DNA of 64,000 nt from Sandaracinus amylolyticus (GTDB lineage: Bacteria; Myxococcota_A; Polyangia; Polyangiales; Sandaracinaceae). The notes beneath the pieces are model-generated. The model ran no database searches. It was given only the letters and a program-made list of their open reading frames with translations, and had not been told where the DNA came from. The stretch covers positions 2,356,001 to 2,420,000 of the forward strand of contig NZ_CP070225.1 of assembly GCF_021631985.1 (NCBI RefSeq), in the 5' to 3' direction. This document shows, piece by piece, positions 33,957 through 43,751 of this stretch (position 1 is its first letter; the number at the start of each line of letters is the position of its first letter). Made by a program: the position numbers and the translations under genes.

Positions 33957-34499
33957 ATGCAGCCGGGCGAGACCGTCATGGACGCGGAGTCGATCGCGCG
34001 GACGGTGCGTCGGCTCGCGCACGAGATCGTCGAGCATGCCGGTGGGACCGAGCGGCTCGCGCTGGTCGGCGTGCGGCGAGGCGGCGTGCCGATCGCGGAG
34101 CGCCTCGCGCGTGCGATCGAAGAGGCCGAGAAGCAGGTGGTGCCGGTGGGCAGCGTCGAGATCGCGCTCTATCGCGACGACGCGGCGACCGCGCTGCCCG
34201 ATCCGAAGATCGGTCCGAGCCGGATCGACTTCGACGTGACCGGGCGCGAGGTCGTGCTGGTCGACGACGTGATGCAGACCGGCCGCACGATCCGCGCGGC
34301 GATCGACTGTCTGCTCGACTACGGCAGGCCGCGCCGGGTGTGGCTCGCGGTGCTGCTCGATCGTGGTGGGCGCGAGCTTCCGATCGCGCCCGACTTCGTG
34401 GGCCGCGTGGTCCAGGTGCCCGGTGGTGCGCGGCTCGAGGTGAAGCTCGACGACGTCGGGTTCGAGCGTGCGATCTGCGTGAGGAGCGCGACGACGTGA
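33957..34499 (+). CDS. pyrR: Bifunctional pyr operon regulator / uracil phosphoribosyltransferase
   Basis: The 180-residue protein has the PRTase fold. It is recognised by [22 protein letters not shown] ([10 protein letters not shown]) and the PRPP loop [17 protein letters not shown], all matching PyrR. In Gram-positives PyrR binds pyr mRNA in a UMP-dependent way and causes attenuation; it also has weak UPRTase activity. Here the promoter lies directly before the start, so attenuation in its own leader is unlikely. The ATG at 33957 fits the promoter; ATG 33978 is an alternative. pyrB overlaps by GTGA. Confidence 0.92.
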   Translation: MQPGETVMDAESIARTVRRLAHEIVEHAGGTERLALVGVRRGGVPIAERLARAIEEAEKQVVPVGSVEIALYRDDAATALPDPKIGPSRIDFDVTGREVVLVDDVMQTGRTIRAAIDCLLDYGRPRRVWLAVLLDRGGRELPIAPDFVGRVVQVPGGARLEVKLDDVGFERAICVRSATT

Positions 34500-35446
34500 C
34501 GAGGCCGTTCAGGCACACGCATCTGCTCGGGATCGAGGGGCTCGAGGCGAGCGACGTCGCGCAGATCCTCGACGCCGCCGAGGTGTTCTACGAGGTCTCG
34601 CGACGTCCGGTGCGCAAGGTGCCGACGCTGCGCGGCAAGAGCGTGATCAACCTCTTCTTCGAGGCGAGCACGCGGACGCGCACCAGCTTCGAGCTCGCGG
34701 GGAAGCGGCTCAGCGCGGACGTCGTGAACATCTCGACGTCGACGTCGAGCGTCACGAAGGGCGAGACGCTGCTCGACACGGTGCAGACGCTGCAGGCGAT
34801 GCACCCCGACGTCGTCGTGATCCGGCACTCCGCGTCGGGCGCGCCGCACTACGTGAGCGAGCGCGTGGGGTGCAGCATCGTCAACGCGGGCGACGGCGCG
34901 CACGAGCACCCGACGCAGGCGCTGCTCGACGCGTTCACGATCCGCCGCGCGAAGGGCACGCTCTCGAAGCTCGTGGTGACGATCTGCGGCGACGTCGCGC
35001 ACTCGCGCGTCGCGCGCAGCAACGCGATCCTGCTGCGGCTCTTCGGGACCGAGGTGCGCGTGGTCGGACCGCGCACGCTGATGCCCAGCGAGGTCGAATC
35101 GTTGGGGGTCAAAGTATTCGATCGGCTCGAGCCCGCGCTCGAAGGCGCCGACGTCGTGATGGTGCTGCGCATCCAGCGCGAGCGGCTCGAGGGCGCGCTC
35201 CTGCCGAGCATGCGCGAGTACAGCCGCACGTTCGGCATCTCGCCGCGCACGCTGGGCTACGCGAAGCCCGACGCGATCATCATGCACCCCGGGCCGATGA
35301 ACCGCGGCGTGGAGATCGCGCCCGAGGTCGCGGATCACGCGCGCAGCGCGATCCTCGATCAGGTCGAGGCGGGCGTCGCGGTGCGCATGGCGGTGCTCTA
35401 CCTGCTCGCGGGTGAAGCGGGCGCCGGGCCGGGCACGCAGGGGTGA
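34496..35446 (+). CDS. pyrB: Aspartate carbamoyltransferase catalytic subunit
   Basis: The 316-residue protein makes carbamoyl-aspartate, the committed step of pyrimidine synthesis. Signatures are the carbamoyl-phosphate motif [12 protein letters not shown] (STRT), the mobile-loop lysine in [23 protein letters not shown] (HPTQ) and [11 protein letters not shown]. The GTG start overlaps the pyrR stop. No pyrI regulatory subunit and no pyrC follow; the next gene encodes a NamZ-like muramidase. Length and motifs fit the pyrR-linked ATCase class. Confidence 0.96.
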   Translation: MTRPFRHTHLLGIEGLEASDVAQILDAAEVFYEVSRRPVRKVPTLRGKSVINLFFEASTRTRTSFELAGKRLSADVVNISTSTSSVTKGETLLDTVQTLQAMHPDVVVIRHSASGAPHYVSERVGCSIVNAGDGAHEHPTQALLDAFTIRRAKGTLSKLVVTICGDVAHSRVARSNAILLRLFGTEVRVVGPRTLMPSEVESLGVKVFDRLEPALEGADVVMVLRIQRERLEGALLPSMREYSRTFGISPRTLGYAKPDAIIMHPGPMNRGVEIAPEVADHARSAILDQVEAGVAVRMAVLYLLAGEAGAGPGTQG

Positions 35447-36600
35447 CGCGCACCGGGCTGGAGCGCGTCGCGCGCGGAGAGGTGACGTCGCTGCGCGGGC
35501 GGCGCGTCGGGCTCGTCGCGCATCCGGCGAGCGTGACCTCGTCCTTCGAGCACGCGTCGAGCGTGCTGGCGCGGGCGGGCGCGCAGATCGTCGCGTACTT
35601 CGGGCCCGAGCACGGCTTCGGCGGCGAGGCGCAGGACATGATCGGCGTGGGCGATGCGCGCGCCCCCGATGGTGCGCCGATCCACACGCTCTACGGCGAC
35701 AGCTTCGCGTCGCTCTCGCCGACGCCCGCGCAGCTCGCGGACATCGACGCGCTCGTGATCGATCTGCAGGACGTCGGCAGTCGCTACTACACCTTCGTGT
35801 GGACCGCGGCGCTGTGCCTCGAGGCGGCGAGCGCGCTCGGGATCACCACCGTGATCCTCGATCGGCCGAACCGGCTCGGCGGCGTGGTGATGGAGGGCGC
35901 GCCGCAGCGCGACGGATATCGCTCGTTCGTGGGGCTGCACGACGTGCCGGTGCGGCACGCGATGACGATCGGCGAGATCGTCACGATGGTCGCGACGTCG
36001 CGCGGGATCGCGCGCGAGGCGCTCGAGATCGTGACGATGGAGGGCTGGGACGCGACGCGCGGGTGGGACCTGCCGTGGGTGCTGCCCTCGCCGAACATGC
36101 CGACGCTCGACACCGCGCGCGTGTATCCCGGTGGCTGTCTGATCGAGGGCACCAACTTGAGCGAGGGGCGCGGGACCACGCGGCCCTTCGAGATCTTCGG
36201 CGCGCCCTTCGTCGACGGACGCGCGCTGGCGCGCGACGTGGTGATCGAGGGCGCGACGCTGCGGCCGCTGACGTTCTCGCCGACGTTCCACAAGCACGCG
36301 AAGACGGTGTGCGGCGGCGTGCAGGTGCACGTGATCGACGAGGCGCGCTTCGCGCCGTACGCGGCGTACGTGCGGATGCTCGCAGCGATCGCGCGCGCCC
36401 ATCGCGCCGACTTCGCGTGGCGCACCGAGCGCTACGAGTTCGTCGATCACGTCCCCGCGATCGATCTGCTGTGCGGTGGGCCCGAGGTGCGCGAGGCGAT
36501 CGACGCGGGCGCGGACGTGGACGCGATCCTCGACGCGGAGCGCGATGCGGTGGCGCGCTTCGGCGAGGAGCGCCGCGCGTGGCTGCTGTACCCGAGGTGA
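35443..36600 (+). CDS. NamZ-family (DUF1343) exo-beta-N-acetylmuramidase-like protein
   Basis: The 385-residue protein shows the DUF1343 blocks [86 protein letters not shown] and QVHVID. In Bacillus subtilis NamZ removes terminal MurNAc from peptidoglycan fragments during recycling. The Bacillus enzyme is secreted. No signal peptide is visible here with the GTG start at 35443, so a cytosolic or non-classically placed enzyme is suggested. It is coupled to pyrB upstream and to a membrane acyltransferase downstream, both by GTGA. Confidence 0.85.
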   Translation: MTRTGLERVARGEVTSLRGRRVGLVAHPASVTSSFEHASSVLARAGAQIVAYFGPEHGFGGEAQDMIGVGDARAPDGAPIHTLYGDSFASLSPTPAQLADIDALVIDLQDVGSRYYTFVWTAALCLEAASALGITTVILDRPNRLGGVVMEGAPQRDGYRSFVGLHDVPVRHAMTIGEIVTMVATSRGIAREALEIVTMEGWDATRGWDLPWVLPSPNMPTLDTARVYPGGCLIEGTNLSEGRGTTRPFEIFGAPFVDGRALARDVVIEGATLRPLTFSPTFHKHAKTVCGGVQVHVIDEARFAPYAAYVRMLAAIARAHRADFAWRTERYEFVDHVPAIDLLCGGPEVREAIDAGADVDAILDAERDAVARFGEERRAWLLYPR

Positions 36601-37682
36601 GCAAGCCCGCGCGCGTGCAGGGCATCGACGTCGCTCGTGGGCTCGCGTCGATGCTCATGGTGCAGGGGCACGCGTTCGACGCGTGGGCGTCGCCCGAGGC
36701 GCGCGAGACGACGTGGTACACGATCGAGCGCGTCTTCCTGCAGACGCTCGCGCTGCCCGCGTTCCTCGTGCTCGCGGGCGCGTCGCTCTCGCTGAGGGTC
36801 GAGGCCGCGGCGCGCAAGGGCGAGCGCGCCGACGACGTGCGACGCGCGGTGATGTCGCGCGCGCTGCAGATCGTCGCGGTGGGCTACGCGCTCAACGCGT
36901 TCTCCGCGATCGTCGACGGCTCGGAAGGGATCGTCACGTGGCTGCGCGCCGACGTGCTCCACGTCATCGGGCTCTCGCTCGCGTCGCTCGCGCTGGCGAT
37001 CCGCGGTGAGCGCGTTCGCGCGGAGGTGGTGACGCGGGTTGCGATCGGGATCGCGATCGTGCCGATCGTGATCTGCCCCTGGGTGACGCGGTGGTCACGC
37101 ACCGTGGAAGGGCCGATCGGCTGGGTGCTCGGGCTCTTCGCCGACGTGCCGGGGATCACGCGGATGCCGTGGATCCCGCTCGCGTCGTGGGCGGCGATCG
37201 GGTTCCTGGTCGCGCGGCTCATGATCGCGCGCAACCGCGAGGCACGCAGCGCAGCGGGCGCGCCGACGTCGTTCGTGATCGCGATGGGCGCGATCGCAGG
37301 CGTGGTCGTCGTCGTGGGCACGTGGGCGCAGCGCGCGATCGTCGATGCGCTCGGTGGGCCGCTCGATCGTGCGCACGTCGCGGTGATCGCGAACGCGGTG
37401 CAGCTCGTCGCGCGCGGTGTGCTCGTGCTCGCGATCGGTGCGCTGATCGCGCCGCGCTTGCCGGAGCGTGTGCGGTGGCTTTTCGTGGTGATGGGGCAGG
37501 GCTCGCTGTGGGCGTACGCCTTCCATGTGCCGCTCTGCTACGGGCGCTTCGCCGAGGTCACGGGCTTGCGCGAAGGGCTCTCGCTCGGTGCGTGCGCGCT
37601 CGCGGCGACGCTCTTGGTGGTCGCGAGCTGGGGCGCCGCCGCGCTCAAGCGCGTGAAGGATCGGCGGTGGGCGAATTCGTGA
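36597..37682 (+). CDS. Multi-pass membrane acyltransferase-like protein (DUF1624/YeiB-type)
   Basis: The 361-residue protein has about ten hydrophobic segments. It begins RVQGIDVARGLASMLMVQGHAFDAW, the 'R...ID..RGLA...M...H' signature of the heparan-alpha-glucosaminide N-acetyltransferase/YeiB/OpgC superfamily. The conserved histidine (QGHAFDAW) and a late FHVPLCYG motif are present. Such proteins move acetyl or other acyl groups across the membrane onto sugars. It directly follows the muramidase-like gene (GTGA overlap), so amino-sugar acetylation in peptidoglycan turnover is an attractive but unproven role. A membrane protein without catalysis is the alternative. Confidence 0.7.
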   Translation: MSKPARVQGIDVARGLASMLMVQGHAFDAWASPEARETTWYTIERVFLQTLALPAFLVLAGASLSLRVEAAARKGERADDVRRAVMSRALQIVAVGYALNAFSAIVDGSEGIVTWLRADVLHVIGLSLASLALAIRGERVRAEVVTRVAIGIAIVPIVICPWVTRWSRTVEGPIGWVLGLFADVPGITRMPWIPLASWAAIGFLVARLMIARNREARSAAGAPTSFVIAMGAIAGVVVVVGTWAQRAIVDALGGPLDRAHVAVIANAVQLVARGVLVLAIGALIAPRLPERVRWLFVVMGQGSLWAYAFHVPLCYGRFAEVTGLREGLSLGACALAATLLVVASWGAAALKRVKDRRWANS

Positions 37683-37810
37683 ATGGTCGCCCGATGTTGC
37701 GCATGTCGCACCGACGCGTGCGCCGTGCTCGCGGTACCACGAGTTCCTTGTGATCGACCCCCGCCTCGTGCGTGATCGGACTCCATGTGCCGATCGGTCG
37801 AGGGTCGTCG

Positions 37811-38557
37811 ATGAGCAAGGTGAAGATCATGATCGTGGACGACAGTCCGCTGATCATCGACGTGGTGGGAACGGTCCTTCGCGGGGCCGGGTACGAGGTG
37901 GTCACGCGATCGGTCGCGGTGGGCGCGAGCGCCGCGATCCTACGAGAGCGACCGGCGTTGGTCCTGATCGACGTCTCGATGCCGCTCGTGACGGGCACCG
38001 AGATATCGCAGTCACTCCGCGGTAGTCGCTCGTCACACGAGAGCGTGATCGTGTTGCACTCGGACCGCCCGGCCGAGCAGCTCGACGCGCTGGTGAAGGA
38101 GTGCGGCGCCGACGGGTATGTCCGCAAGACCGGCAACCCGCGCGAGCTCCTCGCGGAGGTGTCGCGCTGGCTCGCGTACGGCGCGCGCAAAGCGCGGGGC
38201 CGCGGGGCGGGTGTGTTCGTCGCGGCGAGCATCGCGACCCAGGCGCTGGTGCGCGAGGTGATCGGCACGCGGGCGACGGTGCAGGCGACCGACTCCGGCA
38301 CCGAGGCGCTGCGCGTGCTCTACGCGCGTGATGCGCTGCGCAGCGTCGTGATCGGGAGCGCGCTCCGCGATCTCAGCGCGTCGACGTTGTGGCGCAAGGC
38401 GCTCGAGGTCGATCCGCGGCTGCGCGGGCGCATGGTCGTGATCGACGAGGGCGGGCGCGACGAGCGCGTGTGGCCCGCCGACGTGGTGTGGTGGACGCGC
38501 GCGGATCGTCCGGATCGGCTGCTCGAGGCGCTCGCCCTCGAGGGCGCCGAGGGCTGA
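37811..38557 (+). CDS. Dual-receiver response regulator, FrzZ-like
   Basis: The protein has about 248 residues. The first receiver (1-125) has the acidic pair in IVDDSP, the acceptor aspartate in VLIDVSMPL and the lysine in GYVRKTG. The second half (about 135-245: GVFVAASIATQALVREVIG...VVIGSALRDL...MVVIDEGG) has the receiver strand order but lacks an acceptor aspartate at the end of strand 3. In Myxococcus, FrzZ is a two-receiver output protein of the Frz system. Here only one domain appears phosphorylatable. Start ATG 37811 gives MSKVKIMIVDDSP, with GAGGG six bases upstream. It opens the chemosensory cluster. Confidence 0.78.
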   Translation: MSKVKIMIVDDSPLIIDVVGTVLRGAGYEVVTRSVAVGASAAILRERPALVLIDVSMPLVTGTEISQSLRGSRSSHESVIVLHSDRPAEQLDALVKECGADGYVRKTGNPRELLAEVSRWLAYGARKARGRGAGVFVAASIATQALVREVIGTRATVQATDSGTEALRVLYARDALRSVVIGSALRDLSASTLWRKALEVDPRLRGRMVVIDEGGRDERVWPADVVWWTRADRPDRLLEALALEGAEG

Positions 38558-38560
38558 CGC

Positions 38561-38995
38561 GTGGCGCAGCAGGTGGTGCGCTTCCGAGTGGCGTCCGCGC
38601 AGCTCGCGATCGCGGCGGAGCACGTCGACGAGATCGTGCCCTGCGAGACGCCGACGATCGTGCCCGGCGTGCCGGCGCACGTCGCGGGGATCGTCGCGGT
38701 GCGCGGGGACGCAGTGCCGCTGCTCGATCTGCGGATCTTCCTCGGGCTCGGCGACGCGGTGAGGTCCGAGGATCGCGAGCCGCGCGTGCTCGTGGTGCGC
38801 GCCGCGGGATATCGCGTCGGGCTGATCTGCGATCTCGTCGTGGGCATCCGCGCGATCGGCGACGAGCGCTTCGGACCGCCCGCGAGCGTGCAGCCTCCGG
38901 AGCTGCGCGAGCACGCGCGGGCGCAGCTCGATCTGGGCGACTCGATCGCGGTGGTGCTCGACCTCGAGCGGATGCTGGAGGCGGCGCGTGCGTGA
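38561..38995 (+). CDS. CheW-type coupling protein (FrzA-like)
   Basis: The 144-residue protein consists of one CheW domain: VVRFRVASAQLAIAAEHVDEIVPC, GIVAVRGDAVPLLDLRIFLGLGD, RVLVVRAAGYRVGLICDLVVGI and a C-terminal AVVLDLERML. The 'RG..VP..DL' motif is the CheW hallmark. It links receptors to the CheA kinase in the cytosol. The GTG start lies three bases after the upstream stop. The next gene overlaps its 3' end by eight bases. Confidence 0.88.
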   Translation: MAQQVVRFRVASAQLAIAAEHVDEIVPCETPTIVPGVPAHVAGIVAVRGDAVPLLDLRIFLGLGDAVRSEDREPRVLVVRAAGYRVGLICDLVVGIRAIGDERFGPPASVQPPELREHARAQLDLGDSIAVVLDLERMLEAARA

Positions 38996-39368
38996 GCTCG
39001 CGATGTCGGTCGTGGTGGTGCCGCTCGCGGCGGTGCGGCTCGTCGTCGACGCGCGGCGCGTGAGCGCGATCGAGGACGCGTCGTCCGCCGAGGGCACGAC
39101 CCACGATCTCGCGGAGATGATGGGCATCGCGCTGAGTGAGCAGAGCGTGGGCGAGCTGGGGCGGCGCGCGCTGCAGGTCGACGGAGGAGCGTGGCTCGTC
39201 GCGGCGGAGCGGGTGATCGTGCGATCGCTGCGCGTCGAGGCGTTCCATCCGCTGCCGAGCTGGCTGGGATCGCTGCACGAGCGCCTCGGCATCACATCGC
39301 TGGTCGCGCTCGAGGACGGGTTCGGGTTCGAGCTCGACGTCGATCGTGTCGCGGGAGGGAGCGCGTGA
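38988..39368 (+). CDS. Small divergent CheW-like protein (FrzB-like position)
   Basis: The 126-residue protein has a CheW-like sequence of strands (VVVVPLAAVRLVVDARRVSAIEDA at the front, ALQVDGGAWLVAAERVIVR in the middle) but lacks the 'RG..VP' segment. It is shorter than a full CheW. In Myxococcus the Frz system has a second small CheW-like protein, FrzB, whose function also differs from FrzA. Position and size argue for an analogue; sequence similarity is too weak to prove it. It overlaps both neighbours (eight bases with cheW; GTGA with cheAY). Confidence 0.5.
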   Translation: MRELAMSVVVVPLAAVRLVVDARRVSAIEDASSAEGTTHDLAEMMGIALSEQSVGELGRRALQVDGGAWLVAAERVIVRSLRVEAFHPLPSWLGSLHERLGITSLVALEDGFGFELDVDRVAGGSA

Positions 39369-41407
39369 GCTCGTTCCAGGCGCGCTTCCGCGTGCTGGCG
39401 CGCGAGCGCCTCGTCGTGATCCGCGCGCACCTCACGGCGCTGGGGCGCGGCGGTGAGGACGTCGGTGAGCGCGGCGCCGAGCTGCGCCGCGAGGTCCACA
39501 CCATGAAGGGCGAGGCGCGCATCGTCGGCGAGGACGAGATCGCGAGCGCGCTCCACGAGCTCGAGGAGGAGCTCGCACACGCGGGCGAGGGCATGCTCGC
39601 GCCCGAGCGCGTCGCGTCGTTGCTCGCGCGCATCGATGCGATCGAGCTCGCAATCGATCGGAACGAGACGCCACGCGAGAGCGCGCCACCGGGCGGCGAC
39701 GATTGGGTCGAGCGGCTCGCGCGGAGCGCGGGCGGTGCGCTGCTGCGCGTCGACGTCGGCGCGGTCTCGCGGATCGCGCGCACGGTGGGAGAGCTGCGCA
39801 TCGGAGAGACCGATCTGCAGCGCGCGATCGAGGGGCTCTCAGAGATCGCCGACGCAATCCGAGTGCGCGGTGACGATGCGACGGATCGCGCGCGGGCGGC
39901 GGCCGATCTGCGTCGGCTCGTCGTCGGGATGCGACAGCTCGCGTTCGATCAACACGTGCGCATCGACCAGCTCGTCTCGCACGTGCGCGAGGTGCGGATG
40001 GTCCCGCTCGGCACGCTGTTCGAGCGCTTCCCGCGCGCGGCGCAGCAGCTCGCGCAGGAGCTCGGGAAGCAGCTGCGCGTCGAGGTGCGCGGGGCCGACG
40101 TGCAGGTCGATCGCCAGGTGCTCGACGTGATCGCGGAGCCGATGCTGCACCTCGTGCGCAACGCGGTCGATCACGGGCTCGAGGCGCCCGACGTACGGCG
40201 CGATCACGGAAAGGCGCCGGAGGGCACGCTGGAGCTCAGCGCGATCACCGAGGGCTCGCTGGTGCGCATCGAGGTGCACGACGACGGGCGCGGGGTGGAC
40301 GTGATCGCGCTCCAGGCCGCGCTGCGCGAGCGCGGGATCGGCGCGGCGGAGGACGTCGCGACGCTCGACGACGAGGAGATCCTCGAGCGGCTCTGCCGAC
40401 GCGGGCTCAGCACGCGGCGCACGGTGACCGACATCTCGGGGCGCGGCGTCGGGCTCGACGTGGTGAAGCGGCGCGTCGAGTCGGTCGGCGGTCGGCTCGG
40501 GCTGCGCACCATCGCGGGCGCGGGCGCGACGTTCTCGATCGAAGTGCCGATGTCCGCGCTGCTCGCGCCGATGCTCTGCGCGGTGACGGACGACGCGCGA
40601 TATGCGCTCGCGCCGCAGGACGTGGAGCAGCTCGTCGAGCCGAGCGCGTCGAGCATCGAGACGGTGGGGCGCGGGCTCGCGCTGCGGGTGGAGGGCGCTC
40701 CGGTGCCGTTCTTCGATCTCGCGACGCTCCTGGGGCGCGCGCGGCGCGATCCGCGGGAGCGCACGACCGGGCTGGTGATCGCGCACGGGGGACGGCGGAT
40801 CGCGGTCGCGGTCGATCGCGTCGTGGGCACGCTCCCGGTGCTGCAGCATCGGCTCGATCCGTTCCTCGAGGGCGCGACGCTGGTGCGCAGCGTGGCGCTC
40901 CTCGCGAACGGCGAGCTCGCGGTCGCGCTCGACGTCGGCGAGCTGTTCCGGCGTGCCGACGCCGGGCGCGCGATCGCGGGGTCGGCGGAGAGCGAGCGCG
41001 CGAGAGCGCGCAGCAAACGCGTGCTCGTCGCCGACGACTCCGAGCTCACGCGCGACGTCGTGGTGTCGATCCTCCGCGAGATGCAGCTCGACGTGATCGA
41101 AGCGGTCGATGGGCGATCGGCGCTCGAGCTCATCGCGTCCACCAAGCCCGACCTCGTGCTCACCGATCTCGACATGCCGGTCGTCGACGGGTTCGAGCTG
41201 CTGCGCCGGGTGCGCGCCGAGCCTGCGTGGTCGTCGCTGCCCGTCATCGTGCTCTCGACGCGGTGGGCGCCCGCGGATCTGCAGCGCGCGTCGGAGCTCG
41301 GCGCGGACGCGTACCTCGTGAAGAACCGCATCGAGCTCGACGAGGTGCGCCGCGTGGTCGGCGCGCACCTCGCGACACCGCGCCGCGAGGAGGGCGAGCG
41401 GCCTTGA
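39365..41407 (+). CDS. CheA-CheY fusion kinase (FrzE-like)
   Basis: The 680-residue kinase has an HPt domain with H45 (VHTMKGEA), a short linker, a dimerisation region and an ATPase core (N box HLVRNAVDHGLE; G1 DDGRG; G2 SGRGVGLDVVKRRVES). A CheW-like regulatory domain follows at about 395-530, then a C-terminal receiver with acceptor D601 (VLTDLDMPVVDG) and lysine in YLVKNR. The phosphotransfer helix and the receiver in one chain are the FrzE architecture. No P2 domain for a separate CheY is evident. The start is the GTG overlapping the upstream stop. Confidence 0.92.
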   Translation: MSSFQARFRVLARERLVVIRAHLTALGRGGEDVGERGAELRREVHTMKGEARIVGEDEIASALHELEEELAHAGEGMLAPERVASLLARIDAIELAIDRNETPRESAPPGGDDWVERLARSAGGALLRVDVGAVSRIARTVGELRIGETDLQRAIEGLSEIADAIRVRGDDATDRARAAADLRRLVVGMRQLAFDQHVRIDQLVSHVREVRMVPLGTLFERFPRAAQQLAQELGKQLRVEVRGADVQVDRQVLDVIAEPMLHLVRNAVDHGLEAPDVRRDHGKAPEGTLELSAITEGSLVRIEVHDDGRGVDVIALQAALRERGIGAAEDVATLDDEEILERLCRRGLSTRRTVTDISGRGVGLDVVKRRVESVGGRLGLRTIAGAGATFSIEVPMSALLAPMLCAVTDDARYALAPQDVEQLVEPSASSIETVGRGLALRVEGAPVPFFDLATLLGRARRDPRERTTGLVIAHGGRRIAVAVDRVVGTLPVLQHRLDPFLEGATLVRSVALLANGELAVALDVGELFRRADAGRAIAGSAESERARARSKRVLVADDSELTRDVVVSILREMQLDVIEAVDGRSALELIASTKPDLVLTDLDMPVVDGFELLRRVRAEPAWSSLPVIVLSTRWAPADLQRASELGADAYLVKNRIELDEVRRVVGAHLATPRREEGERP

Positions 41408-42435
41408 GCGCGCGTGCGATCCGAGTGCTCGTCGCAGACGATTCGCCGCTCTGCGCCGAAGCGCTGCGCACGGTGATCGACGCCGATCCGCGGATGCGCG
41501 TGGTCGGCATCGCGCACGACGGGCTGCGCGCGATCGAGCTCGCGGCCGCGCTGCGTCCGACGGTGATCACGATGGACGTGCACATGCCGAGGCTCGACGG
41601 GCTCGCGGCGATCGCGCGCATCCGCGCGGTGCAGTCGGCGCGCATCCTCGTGGTGACCGGCGACGACGCGCGCGGGCTCGCGTTCGAGGCGATGCGTCGC
41701 GGCGCGGCCGACGTGGTGAGACGGCCGCATCCGCGGCAGGGATGGAGCGCCGGCGAGCACGACGATCTGCGGCGTCGCATCGTCGCGCTCGCGCAGGTGC
41801 CGATGACCACGTCGCCGAGCGCGCCGCCTCCGCGGGTGCGTCCCGCGCCGACGTCGGCCAGCGGGCGCGTGGAGATCGTCGGGATCGCGGCGTCGACCGG
41901 CGGACCGATCGCGATCGCGACCGTGCTCGCGTCGCTGCCGCGCACGTTCGCGGCGCCGATCGTGATCGTGCAGCACCTCGCGGCGGGGTTCGCGGAGGGC
42001 CTCGCGCGATGGCTCGACGGCGCGTGCGAGCTCCGGGTCCGGCTCGCGCGCGAGGGTGAGGTGCTGCGCGCGGGTGACGTGCGCGTCGCGCCCGACGACG
42101 TGCACGTCGCGATCGAGCGGGGCGCGCGGGTGCGCTTCGATCGCGATGCGGCGATCGAGGGGCATCGTCCTTCGGCGACGCGCCTGTTCTCGTCGCTCGC
42201 GCCGCTCGGCGCGCGGGCCGCGGGCGTGGTGCTCAGCGGGATGGGGCGCGACGGCGCGAGCGGGCTCGCGGCGCTGCGGCGCGCCGGCGGCGTGGCGATC
42301 GCGCAGGACGAAGCGACCAGCATCGTGTTCGGGATGCCGCGCGCCGCGCGTGACGCGGGCGCGGAGGTGCTCCCGCTCGATCGCATCGCGGCGCGGCTCG
42401 AGTCGCTGGTCGCGGCGCGCGAGGTCGCGTCGTGA
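41404..42435 (+). CDS. cheB: Chemotaxis protein-glutamate methylesterase CheB (FrzG-like)
   Basis: The 343-residue protein has an N-terminal receiver (D12-D13; acceptor D58 in TMDVHMPR). A linker of about 45 residues rich in Pro/Ser leads to the methylesterase domain with the serine in GIAASTGGP, the histidine in VIVQHLAAGF and the aspartate in LSGMGRDGASG (S-H-D triad). It removes methyl groups from the receptor and adapts the response. The start appears to be TTG 41404, overlapping the cheAY stop (TTGA). Myxococcus FrzG lacks the receiver, so this is a more canonical CheB. Confidence 0.93.
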   Translation: MSARAIRVLVADDSPLCAEALRTVIDADPRMRVVGIAHDGLRAIELAAALRPTVITMDVHMPRLDGLAAIARIRAVQSARILVVTGDDARGLAFEAMRRGAADVVRRPHPRQGWSAGEHDDLRRRIVALAQVPMTTSPSAPPPRVRPAPTSASGRVEIVGIAASTGGPIAIATVLASLPRTFAAPIVIVQHLAAGFAEGLARWLDGACELRVRLAREGEVLRAGDVRVAPDDVHVAIERGARVRFDRDAAIEGHRPSATRLFSSLAPLGARAAGVVLSGMGRDGASGLAALRRAGGVAIAQDEATSIVFGMPRAARDAGAEVLPLDRIAARLESLVAAREVAS

Positions 42436-43751
42436 GCTTCGCAGAGCGGCTCGCGCCGCTGATCGCACAGCGGCTCGGTCTACGGCCCTCGGTGCGATCG
42501 ACCGACGCCGAGCTCGCGACGCTGATCGAGGCGCGCCGCCGCACGCTGGGCCTCTCGAGCGCGGCGGCGTACCTCGAGCACGTGACGCGCGCGCCCGAGC
42601 TCGAGCTCGCGCATCTCGCCGCGGCGTTCACCAACGGATGGACGTGGTTCTTCCGCGACCACGAGGCGATCGTCGCGCTCGCCGAGCGGCTCCGCGCGAG
42701 CGCGAACGGTGCGCCGGCGCGGGTGTGGGTCGCGGGGTGCTCGACCGGCGAGGAAGCGTACGGCGTCGCGATCGCGTGCGCAGAGCGCGGTGTGGACGTG
42801 CGCGTGGTCGCGAGTGACGTCGACGCGGCGCGCATCGAGATCGCACGGCGCGCGGAGTACGGCGCGCACGCGCTGCGCCGGGTGCCCGAGACCGCGCTCG
42901 CGCGATGGTTCGAAGCGCGCGGCGATCGCGCGCGCGTCTCGGCCGAGCTGCGCGCCCGCGTGATGCTCCGCGTGCACAACCTGCTCGACCCCCCGCTGCT
43001 CGCGCCGGGCGGTGGCGGCTGGGACGCGATCGTCTGCCGGAACGTGCTGCTCCACTGCACCGACGAGTCGTCGTCGCGCATCGCGGATCAGCTCGCGAGC
43101 GCCGTCGCGTCGCACGGCGTCGTGCTCTTCGGGCCCGGCGATCCGCGGCCCAGCGCGCCGATCGTCGTCACACCGCGCCCGGTTGCGCGCGCGCCCTCGA
43201 CACCACCGCCGCCGCCCCGTGAGCGGAGCGTCGACGAGCTCTGGGCCGACGCGCGCGAGCGCATCGCGCGCGGTGCCTACGCGGCCGCAGGAGGCTCGCT
43301 CGAGCGATTGCTCGCGCGCGCGCCCGACCGCGTCGAGGCGTGGCTCGCGCTCGGCAACGTGCGGCTCGCGACCCACGATCTCGCGGGCGCGGAGGACGCG
43401 TATCGCGCGGCGGAGCGGATCGACCCGCTCTCGGCGGAGCTCTGCTTCGTGTGGGGCGCGCTCCATCGCAAGCGCGGCGCGTGGGACGACGCGACGCGCG
43501 CGCTGCGCCGTGCGGTCTTCCTCGACGCGGATCTCTGGCCCGCGCGGTATCTGCTCGCGGGCGCGTGGGATCGCGCCGGCGAGCACGAGCGTGCGCGCGC
43601 GGCGCTCGACGCGACGCGGCGATCGTTGGTGCGCCGGCCGGAGATCCGGTGGCGCTCGTGCGTGGACGACATCGAGGCGCTCGCGTGCCCTGCCGAGATG
43701 GTGCGCGCGATCTGCGCGCAGCGAGTGGGATCGAAGGAGGAGGTCGGGTGA
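42432..43751 (+). CDS. cheR: Chemotaxis methyltransferase CheR with C-terminal TPRs (FrzF-like)
   Basis: The 439-residue protein has a CheR N-terminal helical domain (1-60), an S-adenosylmethionine-binding domain (VWVAGCSTGEEAYGVAIACAERG; VICRNVLLHC) and, after a proline-rich linker at about 250-265, three or four tetratricopeptide repeats (DELWADARERIARGAYAAAGGSLERLLARAPDRVEAWLALG...). This domain order is that of FrzF, where the TPRs control which receptor sites are methylated. The GTG overlaps the cheB stop; its TGA overlaps the receptor ATG. Confidence 0.92.
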   Translation: MSFAERLAPLIAQRLGLRPSVRSTDAELATLIEARRRTLGLSSAAAYLEHVTRAPELELAHLAAAFTNGWTWFFRDHEAIVALAERLRASANGAPARVWVAGCSTGEEAYGVAIACAERGVDVRVVASDVDAARIEIARRAEYGAHALRRVPETALARWFEARGDRARVSAELRARVMLRVHNLLDPPLLAPGGGGWDAIVCRNVLLHCTDESSSRIADQLASAVASHGVVLFGPGDPRPSAPIVVTPRPVARAPSTPPPPPRERSVDELWADARERIARGAYAAAGGSLERLLARAPDRVEAWLALGNVRLATHDLAGAEDAYRAAERIDPLSAELCFVWGALHRKRGAWDDATRALRRAVFLDADLWPARYLLAGAWDRAGEHERARAALDATRRSLVRRPEIRWRSCVDDIEALACPAEMVRAICAQRVGSKEEVG

